Assembly: GCA_903928755.1 (NCBI GenBank)
Contig: CAIYSH010000354.1
Location: forward strand, 1 to 5,693
Direction of reading: 5' to 3'
DNA: 5,693 nucleotides
DNA from: an uncultured Alphaproteobacteria bacterium
GTDB lineage: Bacteria; Pseudomonadota; Alphaproteobacteria; Caulobacterales; Caulobacteraceae
Shown here: positions 1 through 5,693 of the stretch, one piece after another
Position numbering within the stretch: position 1 is the stretch's first letter
How the letters are laid out: each line of letters opens with the position of its first letter
Made by a program: the position numbers and the translations under genes
Notes under the pieces: generated by a model
Seen by the model: only the letters and a program-made list of their open reading frames with translations
What the model was told of the DNA's origin: nothing
Database searches by the model: none

Positions 1-559
1 CGATCCGGGTGCTGACCTCGAGCCCGTCCTCGGAAAGGCGATAGGTCATGGTCAAGGTATGGGCGAAGGGAAACTGCGCCATGTAGAAGGGGTTCCGGTA
101 GAAATCGAGCCGACTGGTAATCCACGCCCCCGTGCGATCGGACCTGACGTCCAGAACCTTCCATGCGCTTGCACCCGAGAGATAGCCGTGGATCGGAATG
201 GGGCCGCGCACATTGCCCAGCCCCAGGTCAAAGGCATAACGACGACCATTGGCAAAGAAGGCCGTATCGTCCAGCCGGTTCGCGAAGGGGGCCAGAAGCG
301 GTACACCGTTCAGTCCCGGCCGCGCCCGCATGTCGTCTACCGACTTGATGGTCATGCGCAGGACGTTGTGACCGTGGACGACCATCTCATAGGCGTTGCT
401 GACCGGGGTGAGAATGGAAACGACGGTGTCGGTTTTCCGATCCCTCAACTGCACGACGTCGCCCAGGGTGCGGGTCGCATAGCGTGGTGCCTCCGCCGCC
501 AGTCCCGGGGCCGAGAACAACAAGGCCGAGACACTGGCCAGACGGGCGATCCACTTCAT
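1..559 (-). CDS. Secreted aldose 1-epimerase (mutarotase)-like protein, 3' end outside window
   Basis: Partial gene: 186 residues are readable from an ATG at 559 before the window ends. Residues 1-22 form a Sec-type signal peptide (K2/R6, hydrophobic core, LAA end), so the protein is probably periplasmic. The body matches the N-terminal half of the aldose 1-epimerase (GalM) family. It has the P-NRL segment around residues 91-96 (PFANRL), an aromatic-NG-Y strand at 101-109, an IHG motif with H124, which corresponds to the first catalytic His of the family, and a strand ending in Y-L-DG around 173-179. Known GalM enzymes interconvert alpha and beta anomers of sugars; related proteins act on other cyclic hemiacetals. 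The second catalytic His and the catalytic Glu would lie beyond the edge and cannot be checked. A GAGAGAGA ribosome-binding site (565-572) sits 5 nt before the start. It follows the cupin gene by 45 bp on the same strand, so the two are probably cotranscribed. The family call is fairly firm; the substrate is unknown. Confidence 0.8.
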   Translation of the reverse strand, partial: MKWIARLASVSALLFSAPGLAAEAPRYATRTLGDVVQLRDRKTDTVVSILTPVSNAYEMVVHGHNVLRMTIKSVDDMRARPGLNGVPLLAPFANRLDDTAFFANGRRYAFDLGLGNVRGPIPIHGYLSGASAWKVLDVRSDRTGAWITSRLDFYRNPFYMAQFPFAHTLTMTYRLSEDGLEVSTRI

Positions 560-604
560 TCGGGTCTCTCTCGTAAACAATCGATGCCAGGGCACGCCGT
601 GAGG

Positions 605-1579
605 TCAATGCCCGTCATAGGGTGTGAAAGACGCGCCGGAGTCGGTGACGCTACCCATGGCGAGCCGGGTGCTCATGGGCGCGCCGACCATGATGGTGCG
701 GTGATATCGGCCCATGGGGGCGTAGACAATGTCGCCCTGGTGCGCGTGGACCAGATCCTTCAGGCCTTCCATGCGAACATCCATGTCGCCCTCGAGGACA
801 TACCAGAACTCGGCCAGACCGGTGTGGAAATGGCCGATATCCGTGGCGGCAACCGTTGTCGGTGCCGAGCGGATGGGCACCGCAAAGCCGCGAGCGTCAC
901 GAACGAAGAAGTTGTTGCCCCCACCGGGCGCACGGGGCGGCGGATTGGTCACCATGTCCTTGTCAAAATCCAGGGCGGTCTTCACTGATGTGGCTGCCGA
1001 TTGTCCGGGCGCACCGACATTGACCCGCACCGCCTCGAATCCGGGGGGCGCTGGCGGCGGCTCCGGGTTGTCGGCAAGCGGGTAGACAATGGCAGCATCG
1101 GCTGTGTGGACTTCGAGCCGGACTGAAGGGGTCTGGCTGACGGTCTCGAGGCTGTAGGCCGTCCGCATCGGGATTTGAACAATGAAATCCTTGCCTGCGA
1201 CGAAGGGATCTTGCCCCTTGATGCTGACCCGGATCTCACCTGAGTGTACGACGAACCAGCTCAGGGTATCAGCCTGGAAACGCGTCGTAGTCTTCCTGCC
1301 CGGCCCCATGGAAATGTACTGGTTCTCGAACCACCGGTCCCTGACCACCGTCTGGGACCAGTCCGGATTACCCCTGTGAGCCGCAATAATGTCGGCCACA
1401 TGCCAGACCGGCCGGTTGGGTCCCTCATAGGGCGCTGACTTGGGCTTGAACACCCATGCCGCAATGGTGGGCCGCCCCCCGCCGGCCGGGGCTGAAGTCT
1501 GAGCGGACGCGGGTGAAGCCGCAAGGATGGCAATCAGGGCGGCCAGGGCGAGCCCGCCTGGAGAGGAAATCCGGGTCAT
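605..1579 (-). CDS. Secreted bicupin-domain protein
   Basis: A 324-residue protein of unknown reaction. I chose the ATG at 1579 because it begins directly with a signal peptide (MTRIS, then a hydrophobic stretch to about residue 24, and ASA at 24-26 before Q27). The frame stays open to 1669, but the extra 30 residues are basic and unlike a signal. Two cupin folds are visible, about residues 85-165 and 240-312. The second keeps the metal-site pattern: H250, H252 and E257 in HFHTGLAEFW, with H293 in GRYHR, so it should bind a divalent metal. The first has the cupin beta-strand pattern (SWFVVHSGEIRVSI) but carries TTTRF where the HxH pair would be, so it probably lacks metal. A Pro-rich linker lies at 172-180. 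Bicupins include dioxygenases, isomerases and lyases, and nothing here picks one. It is the first gene of a minus-strand pair with the downstream epimerase-like gene, and its upstream region is shared with the divergent IclR regulator. Confidence 0.75.
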   Translation of the reverse strand: MTRISSPGGLALAALIAILAASPASAQTSAPAGGGRPTIAAWVFKPKSAPYEGPNRPVWHVADIIAAHRGNPDWSQTVVRDRWFENQYISMGPGRKTTTRFQADTLSWFVVHSGEIRVSIKGQDPFVAGKDFIVQIPMRTAYSLETVSQTPSVRLEVHTADAAIVYPLADNPEPPPAPPGFEAVRVNVGAPGQSAATSVKTALDFDKDMVTNPPPRAPGGGNNFFVRDARGFAVPIRSAPTTVAATDIGHFHTGLAEFWYVLEGDMDVRMEGLKDLVHAHQGDIVYAPMGRYHRTIMVGAPMSTRLAMGSVTDSGASFTPYDGH

Positions 1580-1592
1580 TGGGGTGTTCCAG

Positions 1593-1602
1593 TTCGATCG
1601 AA
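1593..1602. repeat. 10-bp perfect palindrome in the bicupin leader
   Basis: TTCGATCGAA reads identically on both strands. It ends 13 nt before the bicupin start codon, so it lies in that gene's untranslated leader, where a bound repressor would block transcription. A perfect 10-mer can arise by chance over a few hundred bases at low but not negligible odds, so its role is speculative. Confidence 0.35.
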
Positions 1603-1639
1603 ATCGTCGAGGCCCATCTCGGCGCAGATGTGCCCTACC

Positions 1640-1654
1640 GCCAAGGTGCTTGGC
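1640..1654. promoter_or_regulatory. Candidate operator, inverted repeat GCCAAG-gtg-CTTGGC
   Basis: Two perfect 6-bp arms surround a 3-bp spacer, giving a 15-bp dyad, the size expected for a dimeric winged-helix regulator. It lies 60 bp upstream of the bicupin start and 177 bp upstream of the regulator start, so it is better placed to control the bicupin gene. It is the cleanest dyad in the intergenic region. It is also inside the dubious N-terminal extension of the bicupin frame, which is a further reason to regard that extension as untranslated. Confidence 0.4.
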
Positions 1655-1673
1655 CCACACTAACACCACGTCG

Positions 1674-1688
1674 TCTCAGCAGGTGAGA
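1674..1688. promoter_or_regulatory. Weaker candidate operator, TCTCA-n5-TGAGA
   Basis: Perfect 5-bp arms with a 5-bp spacer whose second and fourth bases also pair, giving another 15-bp dyad. Its centre is 34 bp from that of the dyad at 1640-1654. The arm sequence differs from that dyad, so the two are not copies of one site. Chance is a real alternative. Confidence 0.25.
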
Positions 1689-1766
1689 GTAACCTCGCCT
1701 TCTGCTTCTGCGCTGTTGATCTCGGGTGCCATAAGGGAAGCGATCCGGTCGGCACTGAAAATCCGC

Positions 1767-1796
1767 TTGTCAAATCTGCTGCAAACGATTTCATTA
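1767..1796 (+). promoter_or_regulatory. Possible sigma-70-type promoter for the regulator-hydratase transcript
   Basis: TTGTCA at 1767-1772 matches five of six bases of the -35 consensus. At 17-18 bp spacing it is followed only by a poor -10 (TTCATT or TCATTA, 1790-1796) in the locally most AT-rich part of the region. It lies 36 bp before the regulator start. An inverted repeat (TGCTGC 1777-1782, GCAGCA 1797-1802) brackets the proposed -10, which would suit autorepression. The weak -10 keeps this tentative. Confidence 0.25.
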
Positions 1797-1816
1797 GCAG
1801 CAAGAACCAAAACAGC

Positions 1817-1824
1817 AGGGAGGG
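1817..1824 (+). promoter_or_regulatory. Strong ribosome-binding site of the IclR-type gene
   Basis: AGGGAGGG, purine-only and close to the Shine-Dalgarno consensus, ends 7 nt before the ATG at 1832. It is the site that fixes the regulator's start. Confidence 0.7.
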
Positions 1825-1831
1825 TATCGTC

Positions 1832-2653
1832 ATGGCGACACCCAGGAATCAATCGGTCTTCAAGGCCTTCGCCATGCTGAAGGCCTTCCGGGATCCGGAA
1901 GAATGGCTGACCAGTTCGGAACTGAGTCGCCGGTCCAGCCTGCCGGAAGCCTCGGGCTACAGGCTGATACAGACCCTCGTGGAGATCGGTGCCGTTGTCA
2001 GGGGCCCCCGCGGCCGTTACCGCCCGGGCATGCTGCTGCTCTCCCTGTCGCAGAATGTCATGATTGCGGACCTCCTGAGGGATGCAGGCCAGAAGGTCGC
2101 CAATGAGCTTTCCGAACGCCTTGATGCGACCGTCCATGTAGGCGTTCTTGAGCGCGGCATGGTAACCTATGCCGTCAAGGCCGCCACACCGACATCCTTC
2201 CCGACCCAGACCCGGGCCGGTGCCCAGCTGGAGGCCTACTGTTCCGGTCTGGGCAAGGTATTGCTGGCCGCCCTGCCCAGCGACCAGGTTGACGCCATCA
2301 TCTGCGATGGGGACCTGATCCCCCTGACGCCGCATACAATTACCGATGAGCGGGAACTGCGCACCCATCTGAACCAGGTGCGGACTCAGGGATGGGCACT
2401 GGATGATCGCGAATTCCATGTCGACATGTGCTGTATCGCAGCCCCGGTCCGGGACGGACAGGGCCGGGCTGTTGCCGCCATTTCCATCAGCGACGCGGCG
2501 GATGCCATGACACCAGAGCGCCTCGCCTTTCTGCGGGAAGAACTTACCCGGGCCGCTGCAGAAATCGCCGAGAAGGTCTGCCCTGGTGGACCCCGTCCCC
2601 AGAGCGGGGCTCCGCATCTGCGCGCCGTCATGGGCGGCAAGCAGGCTGCCTGA
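1832..2653 (+). CDS. IclR-family transcriptional regulator
   Basis: A 273-residue protein, close to the usual 250-280 of the family. Residues 8-68 form the N-terminal winged helix-turn-helix, with the probable recognition helix in LPEASGYRLIQTLVE (37-51) and the wing near 57-64. Residues 75-250 form the IclR effector domain, with the family signatures AYCSGLGKVLLAALP (135-149) and the stretch from GWALDDREF (187-195) to CIAAPVRDGQGRAVAAIS (201-218), which lines the ligand pocket in known structures. Such proteins bind DNA as dimers or tetramers and sense small acids, often pathway intermediates of aromatic degradation. The gene is followed after 20 bp by the hydratase on the same strand, so the regulator is likely cotranscribed with a pathway gene and autoregulated. 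It is divergent from the bicupin gene, which it may also control. The effector is unknown. The C-terminal tail (251-273) is Gly/Pro-rich and probably disordered. Confidence 0.92.
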   Translation: MATPRNQSVFKAFAMLKAFRDPEEWLTSSELSRRSSLPEASGYRLIQTLVEIGAVVRGPRGRYRPGMLLLSLSQNVMIADLLRDAGQKVANELSERLDATVHVGVLERGMVTYAVKAATPTSFPTQTRAGAQLEAYCSGLGKVLLAALPSDQVDAIICDGDLIPLTPHTITDERELRTHLNQVRTQGWALDDREFHVDMCCIAAPVRDGQGRAVAAISISDAADAMTPERLAFLREELTRAAAEIAEKVCPGGPRPQSGAPHLRAVMGGKQAA

Positions 2654-2673
2654 CATCAAAGGATATTTGGAAC

Positions 2674-3477
2674 ATGACTACGACCAAGAACGCTGAGCTC
2701 TGTCAGCGGCTGGCCGCCAGTATCGACGCAGCCTGGCAGTCCAGGGCTCCCCTCGCCCCCCTCAGCGAGACCTACCCGGATCTGACACCGGTGGATGCCT
2801 ACGCGATCCAGAATGGCTGGTCGGCCCTGCGATTGGTCCGGGGCGACAAGATCATCGGACGGAAAATCGGGCTGACAAATCCAGCGATCCAGGCGCAGCT
2901 TGGGGTAAATGAGCCCGACTATGGCGCCCTGTGGGACTCAAGCTTCTATCCGACCCTGGAGGGACGGGCAGAGGTTCCGGCCAGCGACTTCCTGCAGCCA
3001 CGGGTCGAGGGCGAAATTGCCTTCCGGTTCGGCCGGTCCCTGCAGGGGGGAAACGTGACGGCGGAAGACGTGCTTGCCGCTACCGAAGCCTGCGCCCTGG
3101 CGGTCGAAATTGTCGACAGCCGCATCGCAGACTGGAAGATCAAGCTGGTGGATACCATCGCCGACAACGCTTCGTATGGCGGCTTCGTGGTGGGGCCTTG
3201 GGACCAAGGTCTGGTGCGGGCAGACATGCCAGCCCTGGCCATGCAGGCCCGCCAGAATGGTGCCCTGGCAGCAGAGGGCCTGGGCGCAGCCGTACTTGGC
3301 CATCCGGCGACGTCAGCAGCCTGGCTGGTCAACAAGCTGTCAGAGTTCGGCGTGGGTCTTGAGGCCGGTGACATCGTGATCTCAGGTGCCATTACCCGCA
3401 TGCTGACTGCCGCAGCCGGAGACACCTTCACCTTTTCCCTGACCGGTCAGCCCGACCTGACCCTCGCCTTCACCTGA
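2674..3477 (+). CDS. mhpD: 2-hydroxypenta-2,4-dienoate (2-oxopent-4-enoate) hydratase, MhpD type
   Basis: A 267-residue enzyme of the fumarylacetoacetase-like MhpD family, of normal length. It hydrates a 2-hydroxy-2,4-dienoate to the 4-hydroxy-2-oxo acid, the step before the aldolase encoded on the opposite strand. Visible family motifs are GRKIGLTNPAIQAQLGV (62-78), RVEGEIAF with acidic metal ligands E112 and E114 (110-117), a third acidic ligand E145 in VEIVDSRI, and DWKIKLVDTIADNAS (153-167). The DW pair, together with the neighbouring aldolase and dehydrogenase, favours hydratase over the related 4-oxalocrotonate decarboxylase. The frame is open far upstream, inside the regulator gene; the ATG at 2674 is preferred because the family's N-terminus begins here and AAAGGA (2658-2663) precedes it. 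The regulator stop is 20 bp upstream, implying one transcript. Whether the natural substrate is the C5 dienoate or a longer one (as in TesE-type steroid degradation) is not decidable here, so the symbol denotes the family. Confidence 0.9.
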   Translation: MTTTKNAELCQRLAASIDAAWQSRAPLAPLSETYPDLTPVDAYAIQNGWSALRLVRGDKIIGRKIGLTNPAIQAQLGVNEPDYGALWDSSFYPTLEGRAEVPASDFLQPRVEGEIAFRFGRSLQGGNVTAEDVLAATEACALAVEIVDSRIADWKIKLVDTIADNASYGGFVVGPWDQGLVRADMPALAMQARQNGALAAEGLGAAVLGHPATSAAWLVNKLSEFGVGLEAGDIVISGAITRMLTAAAGDTFTFSLTGQPDLTLAFT

Positions 3478-3495
3478 AACAGGGTCTGGGGACGA

Positions 3496-3840
3496 TCAGC
3501 GCTTCTTCCCGGCCTGGGAACCGCCGCTGGACGGCACCTGGGCGGGAACAGCGGGGGCGGAACCGAGATTGGCATTGAGGTAGTCCTGGATTTCCGTCCG
3601 CTTGGCATCGCTGAGGGTCAGACCAAATCCGGCCATCCGGTCCAGAATATCGGCCCATTCATCGGGGGTCCGCCTTTGGCCGATTGCCGTACCAAGATCA
3701 TGACACTGGGTGCAGGAGTCCTGCAGGGCGGCCTTGCCCGGCCCCTCCGGCAGGGCATCCTGCGCGAAGGATCGGGAAGAGACCGCCATGGCAAGGACGA
3801 TGGCGGGTATCGAGGCAGCGAGGATCATGTAGAGACGCAT
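3496..3840 (-). CDS. Small exported monoheme c-type cytochrome
   Basis: A 114-residue protein. The ATG at 3840 is chosen over one 36 nt upstream because it begins a clean signal peptide (residues 1-26, cleavage likely at SFA-Q27) and has GGGAA at a good distance. The mature protein carries one heme-attachment motif, CTQCH at 43-47, giving covalent heme c with H47 as proximal ligand. The stretch QRRTPDEWADILDRMAGFG (55-73) supplies a likely axial Met (M69), and a helix ending in IQDYLNANLG (84-93) closes the domain. This layout resembles the small cytochrome or heme domains found with PQQ- or quinohemoprotein dehydrogenases, as judged from memory of the motif. The C-terminal tail (94-114) is Pro/Ser/Gly-rich with a basic KKR end. 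It acts in the periplasm, passing electrons to the respiratory chain; its donor is not in the window. It follows the aldolase gene by 64 bp and may be the last gene of that operon. Its 3' end faces the hydratase gene, 18 bp away. Confidence 0.85.
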   Translation of the reverse strand: MRLYMILAASIPAIVLAMAVSSRSFAQDALPEGPGKAALQDSCTQCHDLGTAIGQRRTPDEWADILDRMAGFGLTLSDAKRTEIQDYLNANLGSAPAVPAQVPSSGGSQAGKKR

Positions 3841-3904
3841 TGGACATTCCCGTGGCGTGAAGGGGCCGGAGGTCATTACACGACTTCCAACCTGAACGGC
3901 GGAT

Positions 3905-4936
3905 TTACGAAGCCTTCCCGGCGTTCATGAGGTCAAGGGCAACATCGACAATCATGTCTTCCTGACCGCCGACCATGCGCCGACGACCAAGTTCCACCAG
4001 GATCTCCCGCGTATCGACGCCATACTCGAGACTCGCCTTCTCGGCGTGCCGCAGGAATGAGGAATAAACCCCGGCATAGCCCAGGCTGAGGGTCTCCCGG
4101 TCGACACGGACGGGACGGTCCTGAAGGGGACGGACCAGATCTTCCGCCGCATCCATCAGCTTATAGAGATCGCAACCATGCAGCCAGTTCCGGCGGTCTA
4201 TAGCGGCAATGAAGACTTCCAGCGGTGCATTGCCAGCCCCGGCCCCCATTCCGGCGAGGGAGGCGTCAATCCGGCGTGCCCCATGCTGGGCCCCCACCAT
4301 GGAGTTGGCGACCCCAAGGGACAGGTTGTGGTGGGCGTGGATACCCCGCTCGGTTTCCGGTCGCAGGACGGCATCATAGGCTTCAAGCCTGGCGCGATAT
4401 CCATCCATGTCCAGAGCCCCGCCGGAGTCGGTCACATAGACGCAGTGGGCTCCGTAATCTTCCATCTTCTTGGCCTGCACGGCCAGGGCCTGCGGCTCTG
4501 ACATGTGGCTCATCATCAGAAAGCCCGAGACGTCCATGCCGAGTTTGCGGGCAAAGCCGATATGCTGGGCCGCAATGTCCGCTTCGGTGCAGTGCGTGGC
4601 GACCCGGACGGAAACCACACCCAGATCGTGAGCCCGATGCAGGTCCTCCACAGTGCCGATACCCGGCAGCAGGAGGGTGGTCAGCTTTGCGTGCTTGATG
4701 ACCTTGCCCACCGCCTCGATCCAGTCCCAATCGGTGTGGGCACCAAAACCATAGTTGAAGGAAGATCCGGAGAGGCCGTCGCCGTGGGCGACCTCTATGG
4801 CGTCCACACCGCCTTCATCCAGGGCCCGGGCAATGGCAGCGACATGCTCAGTTGAATACCTGTGCCGAATGGCATGCATGCCGTCACGCAGGGTGACGTC
4901 CTGGATATAGAGCTTGTCGACTGTGGGATCGAACAT
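3905..4936 (-). CDS. mhpE: 4-hydroxy-2-oxovalerate aldolase, MhpE/DmpG type
   Basis: A 343-residue class II pyruvate aldolase, of full family length. It cleaves 4-hydroxy-2-oxovalerate (or a longer homologue) into pyruvate and acetaldehyde (or a longer aldehyde) in the cytoplasm. Visible are the N-terminal [14 protein letters not shown] (15-28), with R17, metal ligand D18 and catalytic H21; the two other metal ligands H200 and H202 in GIHAHHN; Y291 in GYAGVYSSF (286-294), matching the conserved active-site Tyr of DmpG; and the C-terminal DmpG communication domain (about 275-335) that contacts the partner dehydrogenase. Spacing of these residues agrees with DmpG numbering as I recall it. The start lies 2 bp after the stop of the acylating aldehyde dehydrogenase gene, with no strong ribosome-binding site of its own, so translational coupling is likely. 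This suits the known one-to-one channelling complex that hands the volatile aldehyde to the dehydrogenase. A cytochrome gene follows after 64 bp. Confidence 0.96.
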   Translation of the reverse strand: MFDPTVDKLYIQDVTLRDGMHAIRHRYSTEHVAAIARALDEGGVDAIEVAHGDGLSGSSFNYGFGAHTDWDWIEAVGKVIKHAKLTTLLLPGIGTVEDLHRAHDLGVVSVRVATHCTEADIAAQHIGFARKLGMDVSGFLMMSHMSEPQALAVQAKKMEDYGAHCVYVTDSGGALDMDGYRARLEAYDAVLRPETERGIHAHHNLSLGVANSMVGAQHGARRIDASLAGMGAGAGNAPLEVFIAAIDRRNWLHGCDLYKLMDAAEDLVRPLQDRPVRVDRETLSLGYAGVYSSFLRHAEKASLEYGVDTREILVELGRRRMVGGQEDMIVDVALDLMNAGKAS

Positions 4937-4938
4937 GA

Positions 4939-5693
4939 TCAGGCCGCCATGGGCGCGAGCTTCCGCGCTGCAATTTTCTCGGCAGTGCGCAATGCTGCCG
5001 AAGTCATGATGTCCAGGTTACCGGCATAGGCTGGCAGATAGTGGGCGGCCCCCTCAACTTCGAGCAGGACAGTGGTCTTGATGCCCTCAAATTCGCCATA
5101 GCCAGGAATGCGCACAGGGTCGTTGGCACCAAACCGCTCGAACTGGATTTCCTGCTTCAGGCGATAGCCTGGCACATAGGTCTGCACCTTTTCGATCATG
5201 GCCAGTATGGCCGCGCGGATCTGGTCCTCGGTCGCGCCCGAGCAAAGGGTAAAGACCGTATCCCGCATGATCATGGGAGGCTCGGCCGGATTGAGGACGA
5301 TGATCGCCTTGCCCTTTCGGGCACCGCCGACGGTTTCAATACCCCTGGAGGTCGTTTCGGTGAACTCGTCGATATTCGCCCGTGTGCCGGGCCCCGCGGA
5401 CCTCGAAGCGATGGACGCTACAATCTCGGCATAGTGCACTGTCGCAACACTGCTGACGGCCGCGACAATCGGAATGGTCGCCTGACCGCCGCAGGTCACC
5501 ATGTTGAGGTTGGGCGCGTCGAGGTGGTCGTCGCCGTTCACGACCGGGACCACATAGGGCCCTATGGCTGCCGGGGTGAGATCGATGATCACCTTCCCGG
5601 CAGCGCCACAGATCTCGGCATTCTTCGGGTGAGCCCCGGCGCTGGTTGCGTCAAAAACAATGGCGATTTCGGGCCAGACGGCCAGACGCGTCA
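4939..5693 (-). CDS. mhpF: Acetaldehyde dehydrogenase (acylating), MhpF/DmpF type, 5' end outside window
   Basis: Partial gene: the last 250 residues are present, and about 65 N-terminal residues (most of the Rossmann nucleotide-binding part) lie beyond the right edge. The frame stays open to the edge, so the GTG at 5592 is an internal Val codon, not the start. The enzyme oxidises acetaldehyde (or propanal) with NAD+ and CoA to the acyl-CoA. Family motifs are FDATSAGAH (13-21 of the visible part), [10 protein letters not shown] (35-44), [12 protein letters not shown] with the catalytic Cys at codon 5491-5493, [33 protein letters not shown] and MRDTVF, followed by YVPGYRLKQ and the near-invariant [22 protein letters not shown], which is split across strand and loop near the C-terminus. 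The stop is 2 bp before the aldolase start, so the two are made together and should form the channelling complex. The C-terminal end (ARKLAPMAA) is ordinary for the family. Confidence 0.96.
   Translation of the reverse strand, partial: TRLAVWPEIAIVFDATSAGAHPKNAEICGAAGKVIIDLTPAAIGPYVVPVVNGDDHLDAPNLNMVTCGGQATIPIVAAVSSVATVHYAEIVASIASRSAGPGTRANIDEFTETTSRGIETVGGARKGKAIIVLNPAEPPMIMRDTVFTLCSGATEDQIRAAILAMIEKVQTYVPGYRLKQEIQFERFGANDPVRIPGYGEFEGIKTTVLLEVEGAAHYLPAYAGNLDIMTSAALRTAEKIAARKLAPMAA

Larger units (their letters stand above)
1580..1831. promoter_or_regulatory. Divergent intergenic region between bicupin gene and iclR-type gene
   Basis: A non-coding 252-bp stretch between two divergent starts, so it must carry promoters for both transcripts. 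Four inverted repeats are visible: a 10-bp perfect palindrome at 1593-1602, 6-bp arms with a 3-bp spacer at 1640-1654, 5-bp arms with a 5-bp spacer at 1674-1688, and 6-bp arms with a 14-bp spacer at 1777-1802. IclR-family regulators usually bind short palindromes near their own promoter, so one or more could be operators. Which of them, if any, is functional cannot be told from sequence alone. No convincing minus-strand promoter for the bicupin gene was found. Confidence 0.6.

Noticed and set aside
59..988. 309-residue open frame on the plus strand
   Set aside because: It lies antisense to the epimerase-like and bicupin genes, both of which have signal peptides and recognisable folds. Its translation shows no domain and runs through the gap between them; long antisense frames are common in GC-rich DNA.
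1580..1669. 30-residue N-terminal extension of the bicupin protein
   Set aside because: The internal ATG at 1579 gives an immediate signal peptide, while the extension is Arg-rich and would bury it. The extension also overlaps the candidate operator dyad.
1769..1774. Perfect TTGACA on the minus strand as a -35 for the bicupin gene
   Set aside because: No acceptable -10 lies 15-19 bp downstream on that strand, and it would imply a leader of about 160 nt. It overlaps the plus-strand TTGTCA, so the match is probably incidental.
1676..2659. 327-residue open frame on the minus strand
   Set aside because: Fully antisense to the IclR gene, whose domain signatures are unmistakable. The antisense product has no recognisable motif.
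2428..2673. Upstream extension of the hydratase frame into the regulator gene
   Set aside because: The extra 82 residues are a frame-shifted reading of the IclR C-terminal coding region and have no counterpart in the hydratase family. The ATG at 2674 has a ribosome-binding site.
3506..3520. TTCCC-n5-GGGAA inverted repeat as a terminator
   Set aside because: The stem is only 5 bp, lies inside the cytochrome coding region and is not followed by a T-run on either strand.
1..5693. A new defence, mobile or CRISPR system
   Set aside because: No repeats, transposase, nuclease, integrase or toxin-antitoxin signatures were seen. The genes are recognisable catabolic, regulatory, redox and secreted-enzyme families.

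Overview
This window is chromosomal-looking, GC-rich proteobacterial DNA. Codon use, the compact operons and the mix of an IclR regulator with aromatic-catabolism enzymes would fit an alphaproteobacterium such as a Caulobacterales member or a sphingomonad. That placement is an inference from style; no taxonomic marker is present. No RNA genes, insertion sequences, CRISPR arrays or origins were seen.

Layout. The left part (1-1579, minus strand) holds a two-gene unit: a secreted bicupin protein (605-1579), followed 45 bp downstream by a secreted aldose 1-epimerase-like protein that runs off the left edge (1-559). A 252-bp divergent intergenic region (1580-1831) follows. It contains several short inverted repeats and is the obvious place for operators. 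On the plus strand, an IclR-family regulator (1832-2653) is followed after 20 bp by a 2-hydroxypenta-2,4-dienoate (2-oxopent-4-enoate) hydratase of the MhpD type (2674-3477). Only 18 bp separate the end of the hydratase from a convergent minus-strand unit. In transcription order that unit is acylating acetaldehyde dehydrogenase (MhpF type, 5' end outside the window), 4-hydroxy-2-oxovalerate aldolase (MhpE type) and a small exported c-type cytochrome.

How it fits together. Hydratase, aldolase and acylating aldehyde dehydrogenase are the three consecutive enzymes of the lower meta-cleavage pathway. The hydratase adds water to a 2-hydroxy-dienoate, the aldolase splits the product into pyruvate and a short aldehyde, and the dehydrogenase converts the aldehyde to acyl-CoA. 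The aldolase and dehydrogenase of this family form a substrate-channelling complex, which fits their 2-bp spacing here. The ring-cleavage dioxygenase and ring-fission hydrolase are not in the window, so the starting aromatic or steroid substrate cannot be read from it. The IclR protein is the likely local regulator, of its own transcript including the hydratase and possibly of the divergent cupin/epimerase unit. The less ordinary parts are the cytochrome c at the tail of the aldolase operon and the secreted cupin/epimerase pair facing the regulator. Neither belongs to the textbook meta-cleavage pathway.
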